A stretch of DNA of 64,000 bases from Pleurodeles waltl (lineage: Eukaryota; Chordata; Amphibia; Caudata; Salamandridae): positions 1,025,809,066-1,025,873,065 of the forward strand of contig NC_090446.1 of assembly GCF_031143425.1 (NCBI RefSeq), given 5' to 3'. The notes below the pieces were generated by a model, which saw nothing but the letters and a program-made list of their open reading frames with translations, did not search any database and was not told the origin of the DNA. This document shows, piece after piece, positions 1 to 11,267 of this stretch. Numbering within the stretch: the stretch's first letter is position 1; every line of letters begins with the position of its first letter. A program made the translations under genes and the position numbers.

Positions 1-372
1 CCCCAGGATCCGCACTTCCTTGGCGATTGCACGCCAAATACCCTTCTTCTCTTGGGCGCTGACCTAGAGGAAAAGTGAAGTAAAAATGGATGTTACTCCC
101 CTGTACATTTCCTCTCACACATTGGCCACAAACCTCCCACCCTGGCCCAGAAATACATACACACACCATCCTCACAAGCTGGCCTGTCCTCCCCGTCTCT
201 TCCATCCACGACACTCCATACAATCATGTGCCATCCACCATGCACACAGTTTACTCACCTGTCTGTCTGGAGGACCGTACAGTTGTGTGTACTGGGGGAG
301 GACCCCATCCACTAGTCTGTCCAACTCCTCTGAAGTGAAGGCAGGGGCCCTTTCCCCAGACACTGTAGCCAT
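1..372 (-). CDS. Harbinger accessory gene Myb-B, exons 1-2 (partial)
   Basis: This is the 5' part of a Myb/SANT-like gene in H1. Exon 1 (372 down to 259, 38 codons) starts at an ATG giving MATVSGERAPAF and ends at CAG/GTGAGT. Exon 2 begins at 63 after a CTAG acceptor and runs off the left edge, encoding VSAQEKKGIWRAIAKEVR. The same exon boundaries, phase and residues occur in H2 at 48245-48358 and 48557-48828, which confirms that this is a real spliced gene. The conserved W, the IAKEVR helix and the downstream RKxWED block seen in H2 resemble the trihelix/Myb_DNA-bind_5-like fold. A DNA-binding role in transposition is inferred from how known Harbinger Myb-like proteins act. No inactivating change is visible in this stretch. 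Confidence 0.6.
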
Positions 373-844
373 TGTCGCTTCCAGACACAGGTCACAGCAG
401 CACTTGCAGTGTAGGTCCTCTCCTGTTGAAATTCAGGTATCAAGTGAGTGAACAGATAGAAAATGGCGGTCACTTCTGCAGCGGTGCGTACAGTCACCAC
501 TGGCGTACATCGTCATTGGCTCCTGGGACCCATAGGGCCCAATGATAACCAATGCTGAATTGCGCCGAGGTCTTCGACCGCCTACTACGACGGTGTACAA
601 CGCCAGCACAGTTACCTCGTTTCCTCTTGTCCCACCTCACAGGTCAGGCAGCCACCATTTCAGGGGGCCACATGGCAGGCCAAATAACTGCGTCACACCT
701 ATTTAGGCCAGGAATACGAACAGACAAAGGTACATAGAGGAAATGTAACGTTTATACAAAACACCCTTGTGAAACCTATCTGTTTTATGACCCTCTGCTC
801 ACCGTTCTCTTCCATAGGGCTCGTCCGCTGGTGCAGGTGATGAA
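373..844. promoter_or_regulatory. Head-to-head intergenic region between Myb-B and transposase (H1)
   Basis: About 470 bp separate the Myb-B start (372, -) from the first recognisable transposase codons (845, +), so the region is a candidate bidirectional promoter. It contains a GC-rich imperfect palindrome around 565-600 (CGAGGTCTTCGACCGCC type). The equivalent interval in H2 (47884-48244) is recognisably similar. No clear TATA box was found. Confidence 0.4.
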
Positions 845-1940
845 ATGGCAGCATCCTCCGGTGTACAGACCCCTGGTGGACCTGTCGACAATAGAATAAT
901 TATCACTTACAGACTTGATCATGCAACAATCCAGGAACTGTGTGCCCAGTTGGAGCCTGACCTGATGTCAGATATCCGCCATCCAACAGTAATACCCCCT
1001 CTAGTGCAGGTCCTGTCAGTACTCCATTTCCGGGCCAGTGGGTCTTTTCAAACAAAAGTAGCCATGGCATCAGGGATGTCCCAGCCAATGTTCTCTAACG
1101 TGTTGTCCAGAGTGTTATCTGCCCTGCTGAAACACATGCGCAGCTACATCGTTTTCCCTCAGGTGGAGGATCTGCCCACAGTGAAAGGTGACTTTTATGC
1201 CCTGGGACATATCCCCAACATCATTGGTGCCATTGATGGTACACATGTGGCATTTGGCCCCTTGCAGGAATGAACAGGTGTACAGAAACTGGAAAAGCTA
1301 CCATTCTATTAATGTGCAGATGGTGTGTTTAGCAGACCAGTACATCTCCCATGTGAATGCCAAGTATCCTGGCTCAGTGCTTGACGCTTACATTTTGAGG
1401 AATAGCAGCATCCCTTATGTGATGGGGCAATTCCAGAGGCAGCGTGTGTGGCTAATAGGTGAGCCTAAAGTCCCCACACAGTTTCATTTACTGTCTGGGT
1501 ATGGGAGATTCCCTAATGTTTGGAGGATGTCTAACAGTTGTCCCTCGATATTTGCAGGTGACTCTGGTTACCCCACCCTGTCATTGCTACTGACCCCAGT
1601 GAGGAATCCCAGGGCAAGGGCAGAGGAATGCTACAATGAGGCACATGGGTGAACTAGGAGGAAAATAGAGCGCACCTTCGGCCTCCTGAAGGCCAGATTC
1701 CGGTGCCTCCATCTGACAGGTGGATCCCTATACTACTCACTGAAGAAGGTGTGCCAGATCATCGTGGCCTGCTGTATGTTGCACAACCTGGCTTTGTGAT
1801 GCCAGGTGCCTTTTCTGCAGGAGGAAGGGCCTGATGGTGGTCTTGTGGCAGCTGTGGAGCCTGTGGGCAGTAAAGAAGAGGAAGCAGAAGAAGAAGATGT
1901 AGACAACCGAAACAACATCATCATGCAATACTTCCAGTGA
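845..1940 (+). pseudogene. HARBI1-like DDE transposase, H1 copy (inactivated)
   Basis: This encodes the PIF/Harbinger DDE nuclease that would cut and paste the element. The frame runs from 845 through an N-terminal helical region to the first catalytic Asp in GAIDGTH (codon 1235-1237). A small deletion near 1253 shifts the frame. It continues with NVQMVCLADQYISHV, the second Asp in LDAY (1383-1385), a 99-bp GT-AG intron (1459-1557), the third Asp in GDSGYP (1560-1562) and the Glu of ERTFGLLKARF (1668-1670). All four catalytic positions survive. The gene is dead through the frameshift plus in-frame TGA at 1650-1652 (AHG*TRR) and 1797-1799 (LAL*CQ), both probable CGA-to-TGA changes. The acidic tail and final YFQ stop at 1938-1940 match H2. 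The true start may lie slightly upstream in another frame. Confidence 0.9.
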
Positions 1941-2225
1941 GACACAGGTAAAAGGATGGAACTGCTTTCCACATCTCATACTATTGTAGGACCTAGCATA
2001 AATCTGCCTTTTTACCTCTGTGTATGGACCCTGACTTGTCACTTTGGGTTTCCATTTCACAGATCTGGGTCCCACTTTGTTGCCTCTGCTATGTTTACTG
2101 CTGGCCTACAGCTGTGTAACATTGGTGTGTGAACAAGTACATTGACATTGCTATATTTCAGAGATGTTGCAATTACACATTTGTGAAAGCACAGACTGAC
2201 TTGATTGTTTTATGATTCAAGGGTG

Positions 2226-2231
2226 TTTATT
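2226..2231 (-). terminator. Poly(A) signal of Myb-A (H1)
   Basis: AATAAA on the - strand, about 180 bp past the Myb-A stop. The matching signal in H2 is at 46403-46408 within a conserved context, AATAAACACCCTT. Confidence 0.6.
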
Positions 2232-2414
2232 TCTGTGAGAATAAGTGGAGGGGTGTGCAATGGGCTGGGGTGATGGTGGAGGATTGTCCATGGCAGAGTC
2301 CAGTCTCTTGGTCTCACAGGCGCATTGTCCAATGGGGCATAGGAAGGGGAGCAATGGCAGTTTAAGGTGGACAGGGTGACACAGTGGGACAGAAGGGTGA
2401 CGTTCAGGAGGGTC

Positions 2415-3925
2415 TTATTTCCTGGCGGGGGTCTTGGCAATGTTCCCTGTCTTGTTCCTGGATCTCAAGGACCGTTTGCGAGGTGGTTCTCCTTCTGCAG
2501 GGGGTGGGGTGCTGGTGGCCTGTTGGCCCTGTGGTGGTGCCTCCTGTCCACTAGCGCCGATGGAATTGGAGGGCTGTTCATCATCCAGGCTAGTGTCAGA
2601 GGCCCGTTTGTGTCCCACTGTGTCCCTCATGGTGTTGACAAGGTCTGCCAGCACCCCTGCAATGGTGACCAGGGTGTTGTTGAAGGACAACAAGTCCTCC
2701 CTGATCCCAAGTTAGTGTTCCTCCTGCAGCCGCTGAGTCTCCTGAAACTTGGCCAGTAACGTGCCCATGGTCTCCTGGGAATGGTGGTATGCTCCCATGA
2801 TGTTGGAGAGTGCCTCACGGAGAGTGGGTTCCCTGGGCCTGTCCTCCCCCTGTCGCACAGCAGTCCTCCCAGCTTCCCTGTTATCCTGTGCCTCTGTCCC
2901 CTGAACCGTGTGCCCACTGCCACTGACCCCAGGTCCCTGATTTTCTTGGATTGGTGGGTTTGCCTGGGTTCCCTTTAGTGGTGGACACACTGCTGAATGA
3001 CGTGTCCTGGGGACAGAGGCATGGGCACGCTGGGTGGGTGCTGCGGTGGTGTTTCCTGAGGGGAGAGGGTCTGTGGTGGCTTGTGACAGTGGCAGGGGAA
3101 CTGAGTGTCCAGAGGTCCCTGATGGGCCGGGCTGGCCATCTTGATCCAGGCGTGCAGAGCTGCTGTCATCACTGTGGGCCTCTTCTGTGGGGGGACTGGA
3201 TATGTCTGGCACCTCCTGTCCGGTGACATTGGGTATGGGTCCTGTTGGGGTGTAAATGCATAGTTTTAGTATCTGTGTGTGCCACCTTGTGCATTGGGTG
3301 AGGTACCCTCTACTCCTATGCTTGAATAATTGTGTTTGCCCTTTTTTGATAGTTGGTTTGAGGTCTGTGTGGGTATCTGTACTGGACATGCTTTGGTGAT
3401 GGGGGTCCATGCATAGGTGTTGCATGCAGGGCCTTGGTATTGGGATGTGTGGGTTGTGATAGCGGGACATATGTGAGATGATGGAGTGATGGGAGTGAGG
3501 GCAAGGGTGGGATATGTGATGGCATGCAGGTGGGGTGGGGGATATAGTAGTAAAGGTATGACTTACCAGAGTCCAGTCCTCCTGCTACTCCTCAGGATGC
3601 AGATTTGCTCCTCCCATGTTGTTAGTTGTGGGGGAGTAGGTGGGGGACCACCACCAGGCCTCTGTACAGCAATCTGGTGTCTTGACACCACAGAACGCAC
3701 CTTCCCCCGTAGGTCGTTCCACCTCTTCCTGATGTCATCCCGTGTTCTTGGATGCTGTCCCACTGCGTTGACCCTGTCGACGATCCTCCGCCATAGCTCC
3801 ATCTTCCTAGCAATGGAGGTGTGCTGCACCTGTGATCCGAAAAGCTGTGGCTCTACCCGGATTATTTCCTCCACCATGACCCTGAGCTCCTCCTCTGAAA
3901 ACCTGGGGTGTCTTTGAGGTGCCAT
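2415..3925 (-). pseudogene. Harbinger accessory gene Myb-A, H1 copy (frameshifted)
   Basis: This is a Myb/SANT-like DNA-binding protein, expected to bind transposon ends and assist the transposase. Exon 1 (3925-3567) starts MAPQRHPRFSEEELRVM. It holds a complete trihelix-type domain with RKMELWRRIVDRVN and DIRKRWNDLRGKV, then a Pro-rich linker, and ends at CTCTG/GTAAGT. Exon 2 begins at 3241 after CAACAG. It encodes a Ser/Pro/Thr-rich spacer, a coiled-coil-like block (EALSNIMGAYHHSQETM, then KFQETQRLQEE) and a basic C-terminus (PPRKRSLRSRNKTG), a likely nuclear localisation signal. Compared with H2, a short deletion near the end of exon 1 shifts the phase into exon 2, and a one-base insertion after RLQEEH creates a stop. 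The gene is convergent with the transposase. Confidence 0.85.
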
Positions 3926-4173
3926 GATGTGGTGTGGGTGATGTGTGAGGTGCTGTCTGTTGTGATGTGTGGGGGGATGTGTTGGTGTGTGTTGTTTGAG
4001 GTGCGTGGAGGTTGTATGAGTGATGGTGTTGTGTGCCTGTGGATGCTGGTGTTGTGTTTGCTAATCTCTCTCTCTGGGCTTCTTCCAAAATTGTTCTTTG
4101 TAAGGGTTTGTGGGTAATGAGGGTGGGGGTTTTATAGTGTTGTGGGTGTGTGGGTGTGGTGTGTGTATGAGTG

Positions 4174-4523
4174 TCAGGTGTGTGTATTTAGAATTGTCCT
4201 ATGTGGCTGTGTTTTGTAAATGTGTGTGTATTTTGAGCCTGGCGGTGTGTACCGCCAATGGATTACCGCGGTTGTGAGACCGCCTCGTTGATTCGTGGGT
4301 CGTGATACTGTGGGCGTATTCTTGTTGGCGTGATGGTGTAGGTTTTGGTATCGCCAGTTTATCACTGACCTTTGGTGTGGCAGACGTGTGGGTGTCTGTA
4401 TTGTGGTGGATTCCGAGATGTGGGTCGTGACACCTGTAGCGGAATTCCGCCACCGCAACAGTATGTTGGCGGTCTTCAGCACGGCAGAAAGTGGGATTTA
4501 TCACCAGGGTTGTAATGAGGGCC
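4174..4523. repeat. Harbinger subterminal region and terminal inverted repeat (H1)
   Basis: This non-coding end of H1 is rich in short GGCGG/CCGCC motifs, including GGCGGTGTGTACCGCC near 4240-4256 and TTGGCGGTCTTC near 4465. It closes with TTGTAATGAGGGCC at 4523. The same motif set occurs at 44179-44430 and 55200-55437 in H2. Such repeated subterminal motifs are plausible binding sites for the Myb-like proteins (inference). Confidence 0.6.
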
Positions 4524-4993
4524 TATATGTCCTACCTTAACCATATACTGCACCCTGTCCTTGGGGCTACCTAGGGACTACCTTAGGGGTGTCTTCTATG
4601 TTGTATATGTCTTATATGTAAGAAAAGAGAAGGTTTAGACCTGGCAAGTGGGTACACTTGTCAAGTCGAATTTACAGTTAAAACTGCACACACAGATACT
4701 GCAGTGGCAGGTCTGAGACATGATTACAGAGCTACTTATGTGAGTGCCACAACCAGTGCTGCAGGCCCACTAGTAGAATTTGGTTTACAGGCCCTGGGCA
4801 CCTCTAGTGCACTGTACTAGGTACTTACTAGTAAATCAAATATGCCAATCATGGATAAGCCAATTGCATACACATTTTGGATAGCAGTGGTAAAGTGCCC
4901 AGAGTAACAAAAACAGCAAACACAGAGTCCAGCACACATCAACAACCTGGGAAACAGAGGCAAAAAGTTAAGGGAGATCACGCTAAAGATTAA
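4524..4993. repeat. Dispersed repeat R1, copy 1
   Basis: This is a non-coding repeat recognised by the block GGGGCTACCTAGGG, the phrase AGGCCCACTAGTAG and a later GAGTCCAGCACACA. Related copies are at 8799-9300, 21158-21836 and 23790-24345. It is cut on the left by Harbinger H1 and on the right by a MITE at 4994. No coding potential was seen. The class is unknown; an LTR-derived or tandem-repeat origin is possible. Confidence 0.75.
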
Positions 4994-5883
4994 GGCCCAT
5001 ATTTATACTTTTTTACGCTAAACTGCGCTAACGCAGTTTAGCGTCAAAAAATTTCGCGCCGTCTAACGCCATTCTGAAGCGCTATGCGGGCGCCGTATTT
5101 ATGGAATGGCGTTAGGCGGCGCAAGCAGACCGGCGCTGCCTGGTGTGCGTGGAAAAAAAACACGTAGACCAGGCAGCGCCGGCGTAGGGGGAAAATGGCG
5201 TTAGGGCGTCTTAAAATGGGGCAAGTCAGGTTGAGGCAAAAAAATCGCCTCAACCCGATTTGCGCCATTTTTAACGACGCCCAGACGCCATTTAAATGAC
5301 TCCTGTCTTAGTAAAGACAGGAGTCATGCCCCCTTGCCCAATGGCCATGCCCAGGGGACTTATGTCCCCTGGGCATGGTCATTGGGCATAGTGGCATGTA
5401 GGGGGGCACAAATCAGGCCCCCCTATGCCACAAAAAAAAATAAAAAAATAAAAATAAAAAATACTTACCTGAACTTACCTGAATGTCCCTGGGGTGGGTC
5501 CCTCCATCCTTGGGGGTCCTCCTGGGGTGGGCAAGGGTGGCAGGGGGAGTCCCTGGGGGCATGGGAGGGCACCTGTTAATAAAAAGGCGTTAAAAAGTGG
5601 CGCAAATGCAGGGTTTTTTGACCCGCCCACTCCCGGGCGTGATTTTTGCCCGGGAGTATAAATACGACGCATTTGCGTCGCCGTCATTTTTGCAGACGGG
5701 AACGCCTTCCTTTCATCTCATTAACGCAAGGAAGGCGTTCACGCAAAAAAATTACGCTATTTGCCCATACTTTGGCGCTAGACGCGTCTAACGCCAAAGT
5801 ATAAATATGGCGTTAGTTTTGCGCCGAATTTGCGTCGAAAAAAACGACGCAAATTCGGCGCAAACGAAGTATAAATACGGGCC
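4994..5883. mobile_element. MITE family E, copy 1
   Basis: This is an 890-bp non-autonomous element with terminal inverted repeats GGCCCATATTTATACTT (left) and AAGTATAAATACGGGCC (right). The flanking triplets are TAA (4991-4993) and TGA (5884-5886), close to the 3-bp duplication typical of PIF/Harbinger. The ends carry long internal inverted repeats of GCGTCTAACGCC type. An A-rich tract lies near 5430-5462. It carries no gene. A 156-bp relative sits at 40688-40843. Confidence 0.8.
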
Positions 5884-7532
5884 TGAAGGTCTTACACATA
5901 TAGTCCCCTTTTTCTCTCTGTATGTGACCCAGGACACAGGCTTTTGAAATTTGACAGTTTCCACCCATTTGAGAATTTCCTGTACAGTCAATTTTTGAGG
6001 ATTAGAAAGAACTGTAATTATATGGAGGACTATAAGCAACAGGGAGGGGAGTTAGCTGAACAAATTGAGACATAGACACTATCCAGATTTGATCATCCTT
6101 AAGAGTTAAAAACATGTGGGAAATCAAAATAGGGACACAATTCTTGAACCATCCAACACCTTGTCAGGTCACTCCAATCCATTAATGTGTGTAATAACAA
6201 ATAATGAAGCCTCCAACTACATCAAGATGATTATCAACAAAAAATTGTGCAGAATCAGTTCTGGTTGTTTTGGTTTTGAGAAACTGAGATTTGCTGATAA
6301 AAGAGGCCATCAGAAGCTCAGTTTTTTTGGTCCATACTCAACCATCTACAACCTCGACCAAAGCTAGTGTGGTTTCATATATGTGGGGTCTACCACCACT
6401 TGTTGGGAACTTCCTGTGTTGGTTTTGCAGTGTATGTCACCTAGCGAATCCCACTAAGACAATAGACCTAGGTCTGAGAATGGACTTTAAGAAAACACAC
6501 AAATTGCAATACCACACAGGTGGTTTATATGATCACCTGTCCATGTAATTTGCATTACATAGGGGTGACCAGCCATAAAATAAGGACGTGAATGGAGAAC
6601 ACAAGAGCAACATCTGATGTAAAAGAATTACCACCTAAATGAGAAATCATTATCTGAGACTATTAATAATTTTCAGTGAGCTATTTTTGAAACAATAGAT
6701 AATGTTGATAAAAGCACAGAGAAAACTCTCTTTGAGAAAGAACAATGGTGGATCAATGGCTACCAGATGCTTAAAACAGTGCTTAACAATGACATCTCTT
6801 GGTTGGCCTTTTCCTAATCGAAAGAGCATTTCAACACATACTCCTTTTTCAGACAGTGTTTTTTCTCATGCAACTACGAAGTTCTAATGTTTTAGTATTT
6901 TCTGGCTAGACCTCCTTGTTATGAGTATGAATGCAGATTTGTGTCTCTTTAGTTATGTATATTTTTTTCTTCATAACATACTCCTGCATAACACCCTTTT
7001 AGAATCTAGTGTAACATGTGCATCTAATAAAATACTTTGTTGTTATTTATTCGTAGGATTTGTTTTCTGATTCAAGATTGTTTCCTCTATGTATAGTTAC
7101 TCTAGGTGGGACATTTCCCACAAACTTCAAATATAATTGATCAACCACATTTTTTATAAATATTGTGGAGTAGGTTTTATTTGTAATGATAACATAATTG
7201 ACTTATATTGGACTTGTTTACTACTGTTTTTAAAAGACCTATTGTGCACATTGTAAATTCCACATGGCAAATCCATCCATAACTTATTGACAATAGCAAC
7301 AATAATATGAAGTCCTTTCTTCATTTCCATGACATCATGAGAATACATGCATACCTCTAGTGGTGGGCGATTTTGGATGCATTCAAAAACCCTGGTGGTG
7401 CCTCAGGCTATTAACATCCACGATGTGCAAGCTCAGACAAGTGAAACTCCTGGGTCAGCAACCTTGACTTTTTCCTACCTGTTCCCAATCAAACATTAGC
7501 ACTTTTTAAATTTAATAAAGTAACTCTATAGG
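5884..7532. other. No gene recognised
   Basis: This is AT-rich, apparently old non-coding DNA. Short open frames on both strands show no family features and no consensus exon. The last 50 bp or so (from about 7480) look like the start of an R1 copy, CTCTATAGG next to the insertion at 7533. Confidence 0.5.
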
Positions 7533-8814
7533 AAAAGTAGGCCTTGCATGCGCGCCCACGTGCCGGGCTACCAGCGTGCCTTACCTTTTGGAGACGCCGG
7601 CCCCCTTCCTCCCGACCCCACCTGAGCCCCCGGTGGTCTGATGCGGAGCCAATAGGTTATGTTCATCTATCACCCATCCATGGGGTTCCCTTCCTTTTCA
7701 GTGCCTACCACCCTCTATACGAATTACCTACCACCACGCATATTTCCCCCCAGGTTTCGACACAGTACACTCCCTCACCCTCCCCCGTTCCGTCCCCATT
7801 CCCTCTCATTACTTTTTCCCCGGCCAGTGCCCTTGTTCTTGTTTTTTCATTTGTCCTTGTTTTTGTTCCCGTCCTTCCTCCTGTTTTCACTCTACACCCT
7901 TCTCATAGTTTCATACCTCTGTTCCACTTTCTCCCTTCTCTCTCCTTTCTCATGAATATTGAGTCCCTGTTTCTGTCGTCTCCTTGCGGATTCTGGCTCC
8001 CCTATCTTACAGTTTAAAATTAATCCTAGAACACTGGAACATCGAGACCAACACTCCCTACTCTTAGGACTTCAAGTCTAGCACCAACTACCCTCCCTCT
8101 TCTACTAACATGATCATCATGGTCTCAAACTCTATGTTCTAAATGGGGGCGCCCCCCAACACCTCAATGCCCCCAGAGTGTACTTGACAGGGTAATCAGG
8201 CAAGTCATCTCATCGCATATCCCCCCTCCCCGACCCGCCCTGTATGCTCATCGGCCCGCTTCTCCAGACCTATTGATCCATCCTGATCCCTCTTTGACCT
8301 CCCTTCTTCTCTTTCGTCACCTACCACTGAATAGTGGAACCCGGGACATACACAAGCCACACATCCCCTCCCATAGACTCTCCCGGTAACGTCCCTACCC
8401 TGTGGGGTCCCCATTTCTGTCACCCACAGATGTGGTGGTCATGGTGTTAAGAGGTGGGAGGTACCTGATTAATGAGTGGGGAATAACGTAACAATCTGGA
8501 CCAACTGTGAATACTGTCATTGGGATTTGTTTAGAACTGTGGTCGTCTCTTTCTATAACTATGATGCTACTTATGTTGGAATATGATGTTGAAATCATGC
8601 TGACCATTTGGTAATGCTGTAACCTCACACGCTCTCTGCCTTCTACATTTTTTATTTCGTTTCAGTAGGGGGATGGGGCTGAGTACAGAACATCTGCCTA
8701 TTGTGTGTTGTATGAGGTTAGAGCACTATGTTAATTTTTCTGCTCTTGATTTTCTTTTTGTTTCCACAAATCCTTAATAAAGAACTACAACACAAAATAA
8801 AAGTAGGCCTTGCA
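7533..8814 (+). mobile_element. LINE-mobilised insertion with 16-bp target-site duplication
   Basis: The 16-bp direct repeat AAAAGTAGGCCTTGCA occurs at 7533-7548 and 8799-8814 and brackets a 1.25-kb insertion (7549-8798). The inserted DNA starts GC- and C-rich and ends with AATAAA at 8776-8781 followed by an A-rich tail. The long duplication and A-rich 3' end are hallmarks of L1-type target-primed reverse transcription. No ORF with recognisable homology was found, so the body may be an L1 3' UTR or an L1-mobilised sequence. It landed in R1, whose GGCCTTGCA block supplies the duplicated target. Confidence 0.7.
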
Positions 8815-9300
8815 GTATTGAAAAATGAATGTAAGAGTTTTTCAGCACCAGGATATGTAAATCCTGATAGTACATGTCCAACGTTTTACATTAACTACAT
8901 TCTGCCCTGTGCGCTGTATAGGGCCTACCTAGGGGGTAACTTCTATGTGTTTAAAAGAAAGGTTTAGGCATGGTGAAAGGTTTATTTTGCCAAGTCGTAC
9001 TGGCAGTTTAAGACTACACACAGGCTGCAATGGCAAGCCTAGGACAGGTTTTAAATGGCTACTTAAGTGAGTGGCACAATAAGTGCTGTAGGTCCACTAG
9101 TAGCATTTAATTCACAGGTTCTGGGGAAATGGTATACAACTCTACAAGGGAAATATAAGTAAATTAAATATGTAAGTCAGTTTGACCATCTTTTAGGGAG
9201 TAAGCACTTGAGCACTGGTTAGCAGTGGTAAGGTGCATAGAATCCTAAGGCCAAAAAAATAAATTAAAAAAAACAGGACGGGAGAAGGCAAAACGTTTGG
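8815..9300. repeat. Dispersed repeat R1, copy 2
   Basis: This continues the R1 copy interrupted at 7533. Shared phrases with the other copies are GGGCCTACCTAGGGGG, GTCCACTAGTAGCATTTAA and AGCACTGGTTAGCAGTGG. It is diverged and has no coding potential. Confidence 0.7.
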
Positions 9301-10427
9301 CGGAGAGATCACACCTAAGTTGTCCAGTCCAACACCAGGTTAGTTGGTCAAAGGGTGACCAAGGGATATCTGGAACACTAGGAACACTACTGGGTATTTC
9401 AGCTATACCAATTTGCCATAAACCTCACTATGCAACTGTAGGTGGCAGGGAGAGAGGATGCAGCTGGATTGCCAGGGCTCCCTTTTAGGTAATGATGAAT
9501 ACTGCAGTTGAAGTAAAAGATGATGAGGCCCTGGATATGATGCCAAGGTGATGTGAGGTGAATGGCATGTGTTACGAAAACTTACTGAGATTGATATATG
9601 CTACGCGTATAGTGTGCCTGGTAATTAAAAAATAATTTGTCCTTTGATAAGAACTGTCCCTAAAAGGTAAAAGTATGTAAATGTTCTGCGGTTGCAGAAG
9701 CCTTCTGCAGATCATCGCGAGTTTTTATTTCATACTACTTCTTGTGTAAGGATATTTAATTTCATATTAAAAATGAAAATAAATAAAACATGTTACGATC
9801 TGGAGTGCGTGAGCAGCTAGTGAAACTAACAATTCAGGCCAACAGGGATCCACTATGCGCTACTAATTTGGTGATAGCCATGCATCAAATGTCTACGTGG
9901 CCAGTGTTTCGCTACGTTGTATTTTCTCATCAAAAGATTTATCATAAACAAAAATAACGTTTTTTTACATAAAAAAATGATTGGCCACACTGTAATCAAT
10001 CAAAGGCCCCTGCTTCGGGCCAGCTAAGTTGGCTGAAGCACGTATTACTTTCATAAGCCGGCCTATGTATCAAAGGAGTCTGAGGCATCTATAGATGAAC
10101 ATGGCTCTTGGACCATCGAGGAAGTAATCTGGCAGGTGCAGAAAGTAGCCCTCTGAAGTGCAAATGCGAACAAATCACTAGTCCTGCAAAGTGGAATGAG
10201 GTGTGTCATTATGTGTGGATCGGTTTGGAACAATTTCTAAAATAGTCTATTTAATACATGCAAGATACAGATCGTTTTATTTACGTGTTCTCTTGTAAAC
10301 ATACCTTTGAAATCCGGTATAAACTAGTATACAACATCGACAGATACGCCCTTTAACGACATATGTACTCTTTGTTAGCGTTTGCCCGCTTCCAAAAACG
10401 AGTTTTGCTTCGTAAAAATAACGCCTA
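9301..10427. other. No gene recognised
   Basis: About 1.1 kb with no coding signal, splice-bounded exon or clear repeat. It probably belongs to the ABCA intron upstream of 11212, but the preceding ABCA exon was not found here. Confidence 0.45.
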
Positions 10428-11082
10428 GGGCCAGATGTAGGAAGCGTTTTGCATGGTGCAAACAGCAAATTTTGCTGTTTGCGCCATGCAAAATGCACAT
10501 TGCGATGCTCATTCCCATTTTGTGCGTCGGTAACCAGGTTACCGACTCACAAAATGGGAATGCGACTCGCAAATAGGAAGGGGTGTTAACCTTCCTATTT
10601 GCGATTCGCATAGCGATGTAGAATTGCTTTGTGACCGCGAACGCAGTCTCAAAGCAATTCGCAGTTAGCACCCATTTCAAATGGGTGCTAACCCATTCGT
10701 AAAAGGGAAGGGGTCCCCTTGGAACCCCTTCCCCTTTGTGAATAGCTCTAAAAACATTTTTTTCAGAGCAGGCAGTGCACTGCCTGCTCTGAAAGATTGA
10801 AAAAAAAACATTTCATTTTTTCAAGTGTATTACAACTCGTTTTCCTTTAAGGAAAACGGGCTGCAATACAAAAAAAACTGCTGTATTAAAAAGCAGTCAC
10901 AGACATGGTGGTCTGCTGTCTCCAGCAGGCCACCATCCCTGTGAGTGCTGCAAATTGCAAGGGGGTCACAAATTACGACCCACCTCATTAATATTAATGA
11001 GGTGCGTCTTTGCGACCCCCTTGCGATTCGCAGGTTGTGTCAGGGATACCATCCTGCATCCGATTTTGCGACTCGCAAATTG
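10428..11082. mobile_element. MITE family A, copy 1 (right end missing)
   Basis: It starts GGGCCAGATGTAGG and carries the family's internal blocks: a palindrome of TTTGCTGTTTGC type, CGGTAACCAGGTTACCG near 10528, and CAGGCCACCATCCCTGTGAG near 10925. Compared with copies at 21837, 39113 and 52814, it lacks the final 70-80 bp including the right inverted repeat. No coding capacity. Confidence 0.8.
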
Positions 11083-11211
11083 CATGTTCTCTTTCTTAAA
11101 AGCAACTTCTTCTGTTTTAATGGACGTGTGTGAAATGAGACAGTATATGCTGTAGGAGTCTTTCAATGTGTTCCCTGAGTAACTTGTGTCTTGTCACGTT
11201 TTTTCCTAAAG

Positions 11212-11267
11212 TTAAGCGGACGTTTAACCTGGAGGAGTACAGCTTTTCACAGTCCACCTTGGAACAG
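11212..11267 (+). CDS. ABCA-family transporter, penultimate exon
   Basis: This 56-bp exon lies between a polypyrimidine tract with AG at 11210-11211 and a CAG/GTACAG donor. The first codon is split, and the exon reads VKRTFNLEEYSFSQSTLEQ in the frame that joins in phase 0 to the exon at 35203. The signature LEEYSxSQxTLEQVF is the conserved region after the second nucleotide-binding domain of ABC subfamily A transporters, which move lipids across membranes. The form NLEEYSFSQSTLEQ is closest to the ABCA5/6/8/9/10 group as I recall it. The exon is clean, without stops, amid non-coding DNA. Upstream exons with the membrane and ATPase domains were not seen and must lie left of the window or be unrecognised. 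Confidence 0.85.

Larger units (their letters stand above)
1..4523 (-). mobile_element. PIF/Harbinger transposon copy H1 (left end outside window)
   Basis: This is the inner end and most of the body of a PIF/Harbinger DNA transposon. Three coding units are visible: a Myb/SANT-like gene on - (Myb-B, 1-372), a HARBI1-like DDE transposase on + (845-1940) and a second Myb/SANT-like gene on - (Myb-A, 2415-3925). The right terminus reads inward from 4523 as GGCCCTCATTACAACCCTGG and matches the termini of the second copy at 44179-55437. H1 is inverted relative to H2. It interrupts dispersed repeat R1, which resumes at 4524. The other terminus lies left of the window, so neither length nor target-site duplication can be read. 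All genes but the visible part of Myb-B are decayed. Confidence 0.85.

Noticed and set aside
5788..6039. Possible exon on the - strand
   Set aside because: It starts inside a MITE end and lacks splice-site context or homology.
7544..8017. 157-codon Pro/Ser/Phe-rich frame
   Set aside because: Pyrimidine-rich insertion sequence with no domain; lies inside the 16-bp-flanked insertion.
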